DNA of 64,000 nt from Bryobacteraceae bacterium (GTDB taxonomy: Bacteria > Acidobacteriota > Terriglobia > Bryobacterales > Bryobacteraceae): positions 1 through 64,000 of the forward strand of contig JAIEPW010000025.1 in assembly GCA_019748195.1 (NCBI GenBank). Reading direction: 5' to 3'. A program made the position numbers and the translations under genes. This document shows positions 9,338-19,421 of this stretch, piece after piece. The notes beneath the pieces were generated by a model that had not been told where the DNA came from, searched no databases, and was given only the letters and a program-made list of their open reading frames with translations. Position 1 is the stretch's first letter. Each line of letters begins with the position of its first letter.

Positions 9338-11743
9338 ATGTCCATGCTGGATGATGCGAGATTCGGCCTGCGGCTATTGCTGCGGCAGAAGTCCTTTACG
9401 ATTGCCGCCATCGCGGCCATCGCGCTGGGCATGGGCGCGACCACGGCGGTTTTCAGCCTGGTCGATGCCGTTCTGCTGCGTCCCCTGCCGTTCCCCGAGC
9501 CCGGCCGCCTGGTGCGGCTCTACGAGATCCGTCCGGACGGTGGCAACAACAGCCTCTCGCCGGAGAACCTCCTCGACTGGAAAAACCAGAGCCGCACCCT
9601 GCGCGACATTTCCTGGGTCCTGTTCGGCAGCGGCACGCTGACCGACGGCCAAGGCGCACCGGAGTTTCTGAACGGACTGCGCACCAACGCCGCCTACTTC
9701 GCGGCGTCCGGAGTCCAGCCGGTGGCGGGTCGTGTGTTCAGCGCCGCCGAGGAGGACGAAAATCTCGTGGTCATCAGCGAGGGACTCTGGGAGAGGCGCT
9801 ACGCACGGAGCCCAAGCACCGTCGGCCGCGGCGTCCAGATCGACGGACGCGCGGTCACCATTATCGGCATCCTCCCCCGCCATTTCGAAATGCTGCACAA
9901 GGCCGAGTTCTGGGCGCCGGCGAATCTGCTTCGAAACCGTTCCAGCCGCAAAGCCCATTTCGTCCGGGCATTCGCCCGGCTCGCTCCGAACGCGACCATC
10001 GCGCAAGCCGACGCCGAGGCCAAGGCGATCGCCGCCCAACTGGCCATCGCCTATCCGGAGTCGAATCAGGGCTGGAGCGCGCGGGTAATCCCGCTGCGGG
10101 ACTCGCTGGTTTCCACCGAACTCCGCGCCACCACGCGCATTCTGTTCGGCGTGGTCGCGTTCCTGCTCCTCATCGCCTGCGCGAATGTCGCCAATCTGCT
10201 GCTGGCGGCCGGTTCGGCGCGCGCGCGGGAGATGACGGTGCGCGCCGCGCTCGGGGCCTCGCCGCGGCGCATCCTGTCCCAACTGCTGACCGAATCGCTG
10301 ATGTTGTCGGCCGCAGGAGGTTTGTGCGGCCTGACGATGGCCGCCGCGATTCTGCGCCTGGCGCCCGCCGCGTTGCCCGCGGGAACTCTTCCCGCCGGAG
10401 TGCAAATCGGCCTCGACGCGCGGGTGCTCGCATTCGCCGTCGCGGCGATTCTGCTTACCGCGATCGCCTTCGGCCTGCTGCCCGCCTGGCAAGCCGCGCG
10501 GTCCAGCCTGTCGGCGCATGCCGCCGCCCGCGGCTTCTCGGCCGGAGGAGCCGGGTTCCGGAACACGCTCGCGGCCGTGGAGATCGCGCTGGCCGTGGTC
10601 CTTCTCGCCGGGTCCGGATTGCTCGTCCGGACATTGCTCCACATGATCTCGCAGCCCTGGGGGTTGGACACTCGCAATACGCTGACCTTCGCCCTCCAGC
10701 CCGCTCCGCGGCGATACAACACCCCGGAAAAGCTGCGGCAGTTCTACGAACAGTTGATCGACAGGCTGGAGCGCCTGCCCGGCGCGCGGTCGGCGGGAAT
10801 GTCCATGACCGCTCCGATGCTCGGGTCGATGATCTACATGAATTTCGAGGTCGCCGGCCAGCCGCCGAAACCCTCCGCCCGGCAGGACGCCAGCCATCTG
10901 CAGATCGTCAGCTCGCGCTACTTCGATAGCGTCGGCATGCGGCTTGTGGAGGGGCGAGCCTTCTCCCCGGGCGACCGGTTCTCCTCGCCCGCCGTCGCCA
11001 TTGTGAACCGCCACTTCGCGGATCGTTTCTTGCACGGCGCGGCGGTCGGCAAGCGGATCCTGGTGGCGAACCCGAGCGGGCCGGTTCGGGCCATCGTGAA
11101 GGAGCGCGAAGTGGTGGGCGTGGTGGCCGACATCAAGGTGGAGGGTCCCACCGATGCCGGATCACCCGAAATCTACCTTCCCATTACGCAGGAGGGCGCC
11201 TACAATTCGTTCTTTGCGATCCGGACCGATGGAGCTGATCCCCTGTCGTTGACCGGGGCCGTGCGTGAAGCCGTGCGGCAAGTCGATTCCGACATCGCAA
11301 TCAGCGACCTCCGGACGCTCGATGAGGTGTCCGCCTTGTCCATGGCGCGCCCCCGCTTCCGGGCCGTCCTGGTTGCCGCTTTCGCGGCGATCGCCCTGGC
11401 GCTGGCGGCCTTCGGCGTGTACGGAGTTCTGGCTTACAGCGTGAACCGGCGCTCCCGCGAGTTCGGAATTCGCCTCGCGGTGGGAGCCCGCCCCTGGGGA
11501 CTCGCCCGCATGGTGCTTCGTGACGCACTCCTGGTTTCCGGCGCCGGGGTGGCCGCCGGCATCGCCGCGGCCGCCGCGCTCAGCCGCGGGCTGGACGCCC
11601 TGCTGTACGGAATCCAACCCCGCGATCCGGTTACCTTCACCCTGGTCCCCTTGGTTCTGCTCGCCGCATCGCTGGCCGCCGCCCTGATTCCAGCGTTCCG
11701 AGCCTCCCGAGTGGACCCCGTGCTCGTCCTGCGGCAGGACTGA
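9338..11743 (+). CDS. ADOP-type orphan ABC permease (MacB/FtsX fold, duplicated)
   Basis: An 801-residue protein with two MacB-type halves. Each half has a periplasmic MacB_PCD domain and an FtsX domain (about residues 20-390 and 410-800). The N-terminus DDARFGLRLLLRQKSF and the segment LLRPLPFPEPGRLVRLYE are typical of acidobacterial duplicated orphan permeases. The FtsX parts carry RAREMTVRAALGASPRRI and RSREFGIRLAVGARP. No ATPase gene lies beside it, as expected for the class, so a partner ATPase must act in trans or the protein has another role. The ATG at 9338 precedes the signature closely; the Met two codons later is an alternative. Confidence 0.9.
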   Translation: MSMLDDARFGLRLLLRQKSFTIAAIAAIALGMGATTAVFSLVDAVLLRPLPFPEPGRLVRLYEIRPDGGNNSLSPENLLDWKNQSRTLRDISWVLFGSGTLTDGQGAPEFLNGLRTNAAYFAASGVQPVAGRVFSAAEEDENLVVISEGLWERRYARSPSTVGRGVQIDGRAVTIIGILPRHFEMLHKAEFWAPANLLRNRSSRKAHFVRAFARLAPNATIAQADAEAKAIAAQLAIAYPESNQGWSARVIPLRDSLVSTELRATTRILFGVVAFLLLIACANVANLLLAAGSARAREMTVRAALGASPRRILSQLLTESLMLSAAGGLCGLTMAAAILRLAPAALPAGTLPAGVQIGLDARVLAFAVAAILLTAIAFGLLPAWQAARSSLSAHAAARGFSAGGAGFRNTLAAVEIALAVVLLAGSGLLVRTLLHMISQPWGLDTRNTLTFALQPAPRRYNTPEKLRQFYEQLIDRLERLPGARSAGMSMTAPMLGSMIYMNFEVAGQPPKPSARQDASHLQIVSSRYFDSVGMRLVEGRAFSPGDRFSSPAVAIVNRHFADRFLHGAAVGKRILVANPSGPVRAIVKEREVVGVVADIKVEGPTDAGSPEIYLPITQEGAYNSFFAIRTDGADPLSLTGAVREAVRQVDSDIAISDLRTLDEVSALSMARPRFRAVLVAAFAAIALALAAFGVYGVLAYSVNRRSREFGIRLAVGARPWGLARMVLRDALLVSGAGVAAGIAAAAALSRGLDALLYGIQPRDPVTFTLVPLVLLAASLAAALIPAFRASRVDPVLVLRQD

Positions 11744-11841
11744 ACCATAGCAGCTTCATATACATAGGACATACAGGCTCGACCATGGCGTTTTCGCGGG
11801 GCATCCGGCGATCCCGGTGCTAAACTAGAAACAGCTTCTCG

Positions 11842-12606
11842 ATGTCCGCTCAACCTGACCTCTCAAAACTTAGCCTGACGCAGTTCGCCGAACGCTTTCG
11901 CGGCGAAATGATCCCGCTGAGCAGCCAGTTCTCTTACTTCTGCGCTTCCGTACCCATGAGCGAGGAGGAGTTGAAGGAGTATCTCGAGGAGCCCGTTGCC
12001 GCGCTGCCTCCCAGCATTGCCGAAGCACTGCCGAAAATCGCCATCTTCCTGGTCCCCTATCTGGAAAAGAGCGACAGCGCCGAGCCTTCCGAGTTCATCG
12101 CGGTGGAGCGCCCCCCGGACAACCGCTCCTCGCTCAATTCCCAGGTCCGGCTCGGAAACGAGACGGTGCTCGCGTTTGCGCTGAAGGGGCAGGAGGTCGC
12201 CGAATATCACTACCGCTTCTATAATCGCCTGGCGACGCTCATCGGCGAGAATTGGACCGAGGAAGTGGAGTCCGCCTACTCCCGGCTGGTGCGCGAGGAA
12301 CTGAACGGCGAAGTCCACGGCGAAGTAGACGAAGCCTCCTGGCGCCTGAAGCAGTCCATCCGCCGGGGCAAGGCGGCGAAGAAGGACAGCAAGGCGTTTC
12401 GCGAATACGCGCGGCAATCCTTCATCGATACGCTGACCCTGTATCTGCACGGCATCTGCTGCGATATCGACGTGGAAACCGGGCCTCGCCAGTTGGCCAG
12501 CCGCTATCTGCGCCGGCGCCTGCAGGTGATCCGCGGGCTGTACCCGCCGCCCAAGGGCTACGCCGTATTCCCCGAAGAGCTCAAGAACGCGGACCGGCCG
12601 GACTAG
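11842..12606 (+). CDS. Hypothetical cytoplasmic protein
   Basis: I do not recognise this 254-residue protein. It is soluble, acidic in its first half (EEELKEYLEEPVAALPPS) and basic in the second (SIRRGKAAKKDSKAF, RYLRRRLQVIRGLYPPP), with no signal peptide or membrane segment. LAFALKGQEVAEYHYRFYNR and FIDTLTLYLHGICCDIDVE suggest mostly helical structure. It ends three bases before the stop codon of the convergent purF gene, so the two transcripts must overlap. Confidence 0.65.
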   Translation: MSAQPDLSKLSLTQFAERFRGEMIPLSSQFSYFCASVPMSEEELKEYLEEPVAALPPSIAEALPKIAIFLVPYLEKSDSAEPSEFIAVERPPDNRSSLNSQVRLGNETVLAFALKGQEVAEYHYRFYNRLATLIGENWTEEVESAYSRLVREELNGEVHGEVDEASWRLKQSIRRGKAAKKDSKAFREYARQSFIDTLTLYLHGICCDIDVETGPRQLASRYLRRRLQVIRGLYPPPKGYAVFPEELKNADRPD

Positions 12607-12609
12607 GCT

Positions 12610-14019
12610 TCAACGTCTGGTTTCCGCCGCCACGGCTTCAATCTGCACCAGCGGCGTCGGATAGTCCCCGGTGTAGCACGCGTAGCAGTAATTGCGGTCG
12701 CGATCTTCCACCGAACGCTTCAGATTGTCCATCGACAGATAGGCGAGGGAGTCGGCTTCCACGAACTCGCGAATGCCGTCCACGGTATGGTTCGCCGCGA
12801 TCAGTTCGTTCTTCGAAGGCGTATCGACACCGTAAAAGCAGGGCGAAATCGTCGGCGGGCAGGAGATCCGCAGGTGAACCTCCTTGGCGCCCGCCGCGCG
12901 AACCATGCGCACGATCTTGCGCGAAGTGGTGCCGCGGACAATCGAATCGTCCACCAGAACCACGCGCTTGCCTTCCAGCAGGTGCCGCACCGGATTCAGC
13001 TTCAGCTTCACTCCGAAATCGCGGATCGCCTGCGAGGGTTCGATGAACGTCCGGCCAACGTAATGATTGCGGATTAACCCGTGCCGGAACGGGATGCCGG
13101 ATTCGAAGGCGTAGCCGATCGCCGCCGCCACCCCGGAGTCCGGCACCGGAACCACCACATCGGCGTCCACCGGCGATTCGTGCGCCAGCAGGCGGCCCAT
13201 CGTTTCGCGCGAAAGCTGCACCGAACGCCCGAACACCACCGAATCCGGACGCGAGAAATACACGTGCTCGAAGACGCAGTGCGAAGACTGCCGCCGCGGC
13301 GCGTACCGCTCCCGCGTCAGCCCTTCCGGCCCCGCCATCACCATTTCCCCGGGCTCCACGTCCCCGGTGTAGCGCGCGCCGATCAAATCGAAAGCGCAGG
13401 TCTCCGACGCGAACACGTAAGCCTTCGCTCCGTGCGGCAAGTCCAGCTCGCCCATCGCCAGCGGACGGAACCCGTGAGGATCCCGGGCGACAATCACTCG
13501 CTGCTCCGCCAGAAACACCAGCGAAAACGCGCCTTCTATCTCCAGCAGCGCCTCCCGCAGCGCTCCGGCGATGGTGCGTTCCCGCGATTTCGCCACCAGG
13601 TGCAGGATTACCTCGGTGTCGGAGGAGGCCTGGAAAATCGATCCCTCCGCCTCCAGCAGCCGGCGAAGCTCATTGGCGTTGGTCAGATTGCCGTTATGCG
13701 CCAGCGCGATCGCGCCCTTGTTGCATCGGACCGAAAACGGCTGAGCGTTCAGCAGGACCGTCTCGCCCGCCGTGGAGTAACGCGTATGCCCGATGGCCAA
13801 TTCGCCCGGAAGCTGATTCAGAACCGCGGGAGTGAAGATGTCGGCCACATGGCCCATCCCCTTGTGGCTGTATACCTCGCGGCGATCGCTGGAAGAAATT
13901 CCGGCGCTCTCCTGGCCGCGATGCTGCAACGCATAAAGTCCCAGGTACGCGAGGTTGGCGGCCTCGGGATGGCCGTAAATGGCGAACACGCCGCATTCCT
14001 CGTGAAACTTATCGAACAT
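12610..14019 (-). CDS. purF: Amidophosphoribosyltransferase
   Basis: Catalyses the first committed step of purine synthesis, PRPP plus glutamine to 5-phosphoribosylamine. It is 469 residues long. The propeptide MFDKFHEE precedes the N-terminal nucleophile Cys9 ([12 protein letters not shown]), so the enzyme is probably of the self-processing, iron-sulphur Bacillus type. [11 protein letters not shown] follows. The PRPP-binding loop is [19 protein letters not shown], and C-terminal cysteines ([10 protein letters not shown]) plus an upstream ISCPP fit [4Fe-4S] ligands. The start overlaps the end of purL by 11 bases, so translational coupling is likely. Confidence 0.97.
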   Translation of the reverse strand: MFDKFHEECGVFAIYGHPEAANLAYLGLYALQHRGQESAGISSSDRREVYSHKGMGHVADIFTPAVLNQLPGELAIGHTRYSTAGETVLLNAQPFSVRCNKGAIALAHNGNLTNANELRRLLEAEGSIFQASSDTEVILHLVAKSRERTIAGALREALLEIEGAFSLVFLAEQRVIVARDPHGFRPLAMGELDLPHGAKAYVFASETCAFDLIGARYTGDVEPGEMVMAGPEGLTRERYAPRRQSSHCVFEHVYFSRPDSVVFGRSVQLSRETMGRLLAHESPVDADVVVPVPDSGVAAAIGYAFESGIPFRHGLIRNHYVGRTFIEPSQAIRDFGVKLKLNPVRHLLEGKRVVLVDDSIVRGTTSRKIVRMVRAAGAKEVHLRISCPPTISPCFYGVDTPSKNELIAANHTVDGIREFVEADSLAYLSMDNLKRSVEDRDRNYCYACYTGDYPTPLVQIEAVAAETRR

Positions 14020-16240
14020 CGCGATGCTGCAGCAAGCGGTCCAGCGCGGCCTCCCAGGTCGATTTCATTTCCTGCGCGCCGCAGTCGATCAGAGTAGTCG
14101 ATCCTTTACGAATCCGCAACCCGTCCTTCACCGTTCTCCCCAGCCGGACGCACCGCACCCCGTGCGTGTTCGCCACGTCTTCCACTTGTTGGACGTCCGA
14201 AGTGGACAGAAGGATGCGGGAAGGTCCTTCGTGGAACAGCAGGAGCTCGGGCGGCAGCGCGGATTCCGGCAGCTCCACGGCCGCGCCGATGCCCCGGAAC
14301 GTTGCCTCCGCCAGCGCCACCGCCAGGCCGCCCAGCGACAGATCATGCGCCGATTCCGCCAGCGATTTCTCCACGATTTCCCGTACGGCCTGCTGCACCC
14401 GTTTCTCGTACGCCAGGTCCAGCCCCGGAGGCAGGCCCCAGAGCTGATCGATGACGACCTTGGCGTACTGTGTCCCGCCGAAGCGAACCGGGTCGCAGTC
14501 GCCCATCCCTCCCAGCAATACAATGTCGCGATCCGCCGCGCGGAACGGAATGCCGACCGGAACCGCCGTCCGCATCAGGCCCACGATGCCGACCACCGGC
14601 GTGGGCCAGATCGCCTCGCCCAGCGTCTCGTTGTACAGGCTCACGTTGCCGCCCGTGATCGGCGTCTCGAAAAACTCGCAGGCCTCGGCCATCCCCTCGA
14701 TCGCTTCCACCAGTTGCGCCATGATCTCCGGACGCTCCGGGTTGCCGAAGTTCAGGTTGTTGGTGGCGGCCACCGGCAGCGCGCCCACCGTCGAGAGATT
14801 GCGGCAGCACTCGGCCACGATCAGTCTCGCGCCTTCGCGGGGGGAGAGGTAACAATAGCGCCCGTTGCCGTCCAGCGACATCGCCACCGACGTCCCCGTT
14901 TCCTTGATGCGCACGATCGCCGCTTCGGCTGACTCCGGCCCCGCCAGCGTGTTGGAGCGGACCAGATAGTCGTATTGCTCCCAAATCCAGCGCTTGGAAC
15001 AGATGTCGCCGGAGCCCAGCAGTTGCAGCAGATCGGACTTCAGATCGCGGGAAGCGAACGCGGGCCCCTCCATGGGCGCGGTTCGATACGGCGCCACTCC
15101 ATGCGGACGGTCGTACAACGGCGCCTCGTCGGCAAGCGGACGGTTCGGGATCTCCGCCACTACCTCGCCGTGATCCTTCACCCGCATCATGCCGTCGTCT
15201 TTCACCACCCCGATGACTCGCGCGTCCAGGCCCCACTTATCGAAGATCCGCAGAACTTCGGCTTCCCGGCCCTTCTCCGCCACCAGGAGCATGCGTTCCT
15301 GCGATTCCGAAAGCATGATCTCGTAAGGAGTCATGCCCGTTTCGCGCTGCGGCACGTACTGCAGGTCGATCTCGACGCCCGTGCCGGCGCGCGAGCCCAT
15401 CTCACAGGTGGAGCAGGTAAGTCCCGCCGCGCCCATATCCTGAATGCCGACCACCGCCCCGGAGTGCATCGCTTCCAGGCACGCTTCGAGCAGCAGCTTT
15501 TCCAGAAACGGATCGCCCACCTGAACATTGGGCCGCTTCTGCTTCGATTCCTCCGTGAATTCGGCCGACGCCATGGAAGCTCCGTGGATGCCGTCGCGGC
15601 CGGTCTTCGCGCCCACGTAGATCACCGGATTGCCGACGCCCTTGGCGCGGCCGTAGAAGACTTCGTCATGGCGGAACACGCCCAGCGCGAACACGTTCAC
15701 CAGTGGATTGCCGTCGTAGCAGCTTTCAAAAACCGTTTCGCCACCGACGGTGGGCACGCCGAAGCAGTTGCCGTAATGCGAGATCCCGCTCACCACGCCT
15801 TCCAGGATGCGGCGGTTGCGAGCTCCGGTTTTCCGATCGTCCAGCCGCCCGAAGCGCAGCGCGTCCATCACCGCGATGGGGCGCGCCCCCATGGTGAAAA
15901 TGTCGCGCAGAATGCCGCCGACACCCGTCGCAGCGCCCTGGAACGGCTCAATAAAGCTGGGATGGTTGTGTGACTCGATCTTGAACGCGATCGCCCAGCC
16001 GTCGCCGATGTCGATGATCCCCGCGTTCTCGCCCGGACCCTGCAGCACCAGCCGGCTGCGTGTGGGCAGCTTCTTCAAGTGCAGGCGGGAACTCTTGTAG
16101 GAGCAGTGTTCGCTCCACATCACGCTGAAGATGCCCAGCTCGGTCAGGTTCGGCTCGCGGCCCAGGATCTGAACAATGCGTTCGTATTCGTCAGGCTTCA
16201 GTTGATGCGCGGCGATGACCTCTTCCGTCATCGCGCTCAT
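14009..16240 (-). CDS. purL: Phosphoribosylformylglycinamidine synthase subunit PurL (small type)
   Basis: ATP-dependent conversion of FGAR to FGAM, using ammonia delivered from PurQ. The 743-residue length marks the small, multi-subunit form, not the fused 1,300-residue enzyme. Signatures are [36 protein letters not shown], and a C-terminal AIR-synthase half with [10 protein letters not shown] and [12 protein letters not shown]. The ATG at 16240 overlaps the purQ stop by four bases (ATGA); a second ATG three codons later is possible. Part of the purQ-purL-purF run. Confidence 0.97.
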   Translation of the reverse strand: MSAMTEEVIAAHQLKPDEYERIVQILGREPNLTELGIFSVMWSEHCSYKSSRLHLKKLPTRSRLVLQGPGENAGIIDIGDGWAIAFKIESHNHPSFIEPFQGAATGVGGILRDIFTMGARPIAVMDALRFGRLDDRKTGARNRRILEGVVSGISHYGNCFGVPTVGGETVFESCYDGNPLVNVFALGVFRHDEVFYGRAKGVGNPVIYVGAKTGRDGIHGASMASAEFTEESKQKRPNVQVGDPFLEKLLLEACLEAMHSGAVVGIQDMGAAGLTCSTCEMGSRAGTGVEIDLQYVPQRETGMTPYEIMLSESQERMLLVAEKGREAEVLRIFDKWGLDARVIGVVKDDGMMRVKDHGEVVAEIPNRPLADEAPLYDRPHGVAPYRTAPMEGPAFASRDLKSDLLQLLGSGDICSKRWIWEQYDYLVRSNTLAGPESAEAAIVRIKETGTSVAMSLDGNGRYCYLSPREGARLIVAECCRNLSTVGALPVAATNNLNFGNPERPEIMAQLVEAIEGMAEACEFFETPITGGNVSLYNETLGEAIWPTPVVGIVGLMRTAVPVGIPFRAADRDIVLLGGMGDCDPVRFGGTQYAKVVIDQLWGLPPGLDLAYEKRVQQAVREIVEKSLAESAHDLSLGGLAVALAEATFRGIGAAVELPESALPPELLLFHEGPSRILLSTSDVQQVEDVANTHGVRCVRLGRTVKDGLRIRKGSTTLIDCGAQEMKSTWEAALDRLLQHRDVR

Positions 16241-16911
16241 TTTCCGGCTCCGGCGAGCGCTCCCGCCAGCGAGCGGAAAATCACCAGCCCGTCCTGGGAG
16301 CCCATCAGCGGCTCCACCGCGTCCTCGGGATGCGGCATCATGCCCAGCACGTTGCGGCCTTCATTCAGAATTCCCGCGACGTCGCGCAGCGAGCCGTTGG
16401 GGTTCTCGACGTAGCGAAAGGCGACGCGGTCCTCGGCTTCCAATTGATCCAGCGTGCGTTCATCGGCGAAGTAGCAGCCGTCCCCGTGCGCAACGGGCAC
16501 GCGCAGAATGCTGCCGGGCGACGCTTCGCGCGTGAACGGCGAATCCGCGGTACCCACCCGCAGCTCCACTTCCTTGCAGACGAACTTCAGGCTCCGGTTG
16601 CGCAGCAGCGCGCCGGGCAGCAGTCCGCTTTCCACCAGGATCTGGAATCCGTTGCAAATACCGAACACCAGGCCGCCGTCGTGGGCGAATTTCTTCACCG
16701 ACTTCATCACCGGCGAGAACTTGGCGATTGCGCCGCAGCGCAGGTAATCGCCATAGGAGAAGCCGCCCGGCAGGATGATGACGTCGCAGTTGCCGAGCGA
16801 CTCGGAATCGTGCCAGAGGAGTTCGCAATCCTGGCCGAGGGTTCTGGAAACCGCATACCACGCATCGTGGTCGCGGTTGCTGCCTGGGAACACGACAACA
16901 CCGAATTTCAT
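16237..16911 (-). CDS. purQ: Phosphoribosylformylglycinamidine synthase subunit PurQ (glutaminase)
   Basis: Class I glutamine amidotransferase of 224 residues that releases ammonia for PurL. It has the N-terminal [13 protein letters not shown] segment, [17 protein letters not shown], the nucleophile elbow GICNGFQIL with the catalytic Cys, and the His of MMPHPEDA. First gene of the purQLF run. The small third subunit PurS, usually encoded just upstream in organisms with split PurL, is not found before it: the next gene upstream is an unrelated exported protein. Confidence 0.97.
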   Translation of the reverse strand: MKFGVVVFPGSNRDHDAWYAVSRTLGQDCELLWHDSESLGNCDVIILPGGFSYGDYLRCGAIAKFSPVMKSVKKFAHDGGLVFGICNGFQILVESGLLPGALLRNRSLKFVCKEVELRVGTADSPFTREASPGSILRVPVAHGDGCYFADERTLDQLEAEDRVAFRYVENPNGSLRDVAGILNEGRNVLGMMPHPEDAVEPLMGSQDGLVIFRSLAGALAGAGK

Positions 16912-16975
16912 GGGAGAAATACCAGTGTACCGCGCCGGGGCCCGGTCGGAGGCGGAAATCGCGGCCGGCGCAAGC

Positions 16976-17338
16976 CTACTTCGCTTTCTTCGCGCTCCAC
17001 TCCATGTTGGCCGGCGTCCCGCCCATATCCGTTTCCGCGGTGCCGGTCATGGTGTCGCCGTCAATGGTGGCCTTCATGTCGTAGGTCATCGCGGCGGACC
17101 CATCGGCGCGCTCCCGCTTGATGGTCATCTTTAGGCTCTTGCCTTCCACCGCCGATTTCTCCACCTTCAGGCGCGGATTCTCGAACGTCGCCTTGCCGTC
17201 CGCGGCGAGCGTGAACTTGAATTCCAGCTCGCCCTGCGGACTTTGCATCTTCAGCACCCAATCGCCGGCGGCCGGGCCTGCCTGCGCCGCTAGAATCGCC
17301 GCGCCGGCTACTAATGTCAACATCGCTTTGCGAATCAT
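16976..17338 (-). CDS. Small exported hypothetical protein
   Basis: A 120-residue protein with signal peptide [20 protein letters not shown] and a mature part made of regular beta strands ([54 protein letters not shown]). The pattern of short hydrophilic strands resembles small periplasmic beta-barrel-like proteins found repeatedly in Acidobacteriota, though I cannot name the family. It lies 64 bases upstream of purQ and probably has its own promoter. Confidence 0.65.
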   Translation of the reverse strand: MIRKAMLTLVAGAAILAAQAGPAAGDWVLKMQSPQGELEFKFTLAADGKATFENPRLKVEKSAVEGKSLKMTIKRERADGSAAMTYDMKATIDGDTMTGTAETDMGGTPANMEWSAKKAK

Positions 17339-17522
17339 GAACCCTCCGTTCCGATCATAGATGACCCCGCCGCCGCGCCGGTGTAATTTTGTCCTCCGCG
17401 GGCCGAGTGTCCGCTCAACTCCCGCTCAGAATTAATGGATGTGAGCAGCCGTCTCCCATTTGCGCGGTTCGCCGTTTCCTGGTGGGCGGCGAACGGCGCC
17501 CGGCTGTGGTTGCGGTAGCCCG

Positions 17523-18272
17523 CTAGAACAGGTTCACTGGGCGCGTACGACCCTGGGCCGGTGGAATTCCAATATCCGCCCCCGTGAGAACTCGCTCTTC
17601 GTCACCGGACGGCACCTTGAGAACGGCGTAGTTCTTGATTACCTGGCCGGCAGCGTTCAACGCTTCCGCCCGGAAGTAATAGTCCACGTTCCTTCCGTCA
17701 ACATCCTCAAAGAACTTGTCACGAAGCGCTCTGCCGGTATCGGTCCACGGCCCAGCGGGGTTTGTCGCCCGGTACAAGACGACTGTTGCAGCCCCTTCCG
17801 GTGGTTCCAGGAACAGCTCAATGGTGTCCAGGTAGTTGAAGGCGGACCAATCCGCGTTCCGGACCTTGGTGTTGATGATTCCAATAATGTCACTCTGTGA
17901 GAAGCGATGTTCCGCGCCACTTGGCAGAACATAACGGGCGCGGATACGCAGGACAACCCGACCGGTCGATCTCGCCGTCATTCGCAGCGTTCGGGAGAAA
18001 ACACCGTCGCCGGCCGTGACGTCGCCATTCGTGCCGTCGTCATACATCCGGCCGACCTCCGCGATCACCGCGTTCGAAGCATCCAGCCGCTCGATGATAA
18101 CAGCCGCTGGATCGAGATTCTCCAGCGGTAGTCGCGAAGTCACAAGAACATCCTCCGGGTACTGCACGGCCACCGTGCCGGGCGTTATCAAGATTGTCGG
18201 GTTCGTGCCTTGCGAAAAGACTGGAGCAATAAGTATAAGAAGCACGATCGCAGTTCGGATAGTTGTGAACAT
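17523..18272 (-). CDS. Exported Ig-like domain protein, tandem duplicate copy 1
   Basis: From the ATG at 18272 the product is 249 residues with signal peptide MFTTIRTAIVLLILIAPVFS; a GTG seven codons upstream is possible. The first domain resembles extracellular Ig/X2-like folds: ILITPGTVAVQYPEDVLVTS, VGRMYDDGTNGDVTAGDGVF (an Asp-rich loop that could bind calcium), RVVLRIRARYVLPSG. The second half is a fibronectin-like module with LYRATNPAGPWTDTGRALRD. It is closely similar to the gene at 18469 apart from the last dozen residues. Function unknown; an extracellular binding role is inferred from the fold only. Confidence 0.72.
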   Translation of the reverse strand: MFTTIRTAIVLLILIAPVFSQGTNPTILITPGTVAVQYPEDVLVTSRLPLENLDPAAVIIERLDASNAVIAEVGRMYDDGTNGDVTAGDGVFSRTLRMTARSTGRVVLRIRARYVLPSGAEHRFSQSDIIGIINTKVRNADWSAFNYLDTIELFLEPPEGAATVVLYRATNPAGPWTDTGRALRDKFFEDVDGRNVDYYFRAEALNAAGQVIKNYAVLKVPSGDEERVLTGADIGIPPAQGRTRPVNLF

Positions 18273-18468
18273 TACAGTGTACTCGTCACTCACGGACTGC
18301 TGAACAGCTCAAGTATGGGTCGGGAGTGCCGGCGGGTCAAGGACTAAGAAGCAAGTAAATCAGGCGGCCTTGCAGAAACACCATTTGTTGGTAGGTTCTT
18401 CAAGGATACTTGCAGGCAACTTCTTCGCCCCCATCCGGCCGCACGGGTGGCGGCATGTAAGTTGGATT

Positions 18469-19206
18469 TCAGCGGGAGTGACGACCATGTGCCGGTACGC
18501 CCTCAATATCCGCCCCTGTGAGAACTCGCTCTTCATCTCCGGCCGGCACCTTGAGGACAGCGTAGTTCTTGATTACCTGCCCCTTGGCACTCAACGCTTC
18601 CGCGCGATAATACCGGTCAACCAGCGTTGCATCAATAAGGTCATACATCTTGTCGCGAAGCGCCCTCCCGATTTCGGTCCAAGGTCCGGCCGGGTTCGCG
18701 GCCCGGTACAAGACGACGGTTGCAGTTTCGTCTGGCGGATGCACAAAAAACTCAATAAAAGTCAAGTAGTTGAACGCATACCAGTCCGCGTTCTCGGCAG
18801 CCGTATTGATAATTCCTACAAAGTCACTCTTGGAAAAGCGATGTTCCACTCCACTTGGCAGGACATAACGGGCGCGGATACGCAGGACAACCCGGCCGGT
18901 CGATCTCGCGGTCATTCTCAGTGTTCGCGAGAAAACGCCGTCGCCGGCCGTGACGTCGCCATTCGTGCCGTCGTCATACATCCGGCCGACCTCCGCGATC
19001 ACCGCGTTGGAAGCATCCAGCCGCTCGATGATAACAGCCGCTGGATCGAGATTCTCCAGCGGTAGTCGCGAGGTAACGAGAACATCCTTCGGGTACTGCA
19101 CGGCCACCGTGTCGCGTGTTATCAGGATTGTCGGGTTCGTGCCTTGCGAATGTGCTGGAATGAGAATCGCAAAAAGCACGAGAGTAGTTCGGATAGCTGT
19201 GAACAT
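18469..19206 (-). CDS. Exported Ig-like domain protein, tandem duplicate copy 2
   Basis: A 245-residue paralogue of the gene at 17523-18272. The region from the signal peptide cleavage site to about residue 140 is almost identical (VGRMYDDGTNGDVTAGDGVF, RMTARSTGRVVLRIRARYVL), while the second half has diverged (NTAAENADWYAFNYLTFIEF in place of NTKVRNADWSAFNYLDTIEL). Roughly 75 bases upstream of the start are conserved with the other copy, so promoter and gene were duplicated together with a period of 934 bases. The C-termini differ completely. Confidence 0.72.
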   Translation of the reverse strand: MFTAIRTTLVLFAILIPAHSQGTNPTILITRDTVAVQYPKDVLVTSRLPLENLDPAAVIIERLDASNAVIAEVGRMYDDGTNGDVTAGDGVFSRTLRMTARSTGRVVLRIRARYVLPSGVEHRFSKSDFVGIINTAAENADWYAFNYLTFIEFFVHPPDETATVVLYRAANPAGPWTEIGRALRDKMYDLIDATLVDRYYRAEALSAKGQVIKNYAVLKVPAGDEERVLTGADIEGVPAHGRHSR

Positions 19207-19421
19207 TACAGTGTACTCGTCACTCACGGACTGCTGAACAGCTCAAGTATTGGTCAGAAATACCGGCGGGTCAAGGGCTAAAACACCCGAGTCAACTTGG
19301 CGTCGTGCCGATGAAGGCGAACCGGTCGCCTGCGAATATCATGCGGCGACTTGCCACTCGAACAAGCCGGAGTCAGCGCGTCCACGATGCTCTCTGCGCA
19401 CACCCAACGTCTGCCAGGTGA

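Noticed and set aside
9374-11035. A 553-codon frame antisense to the ADOP permease
   Set aside because: Composition is Arg/Gly/Gln-rich as expected for the complement of a GC-rich gene, and the sense strand encodes a clear permease.
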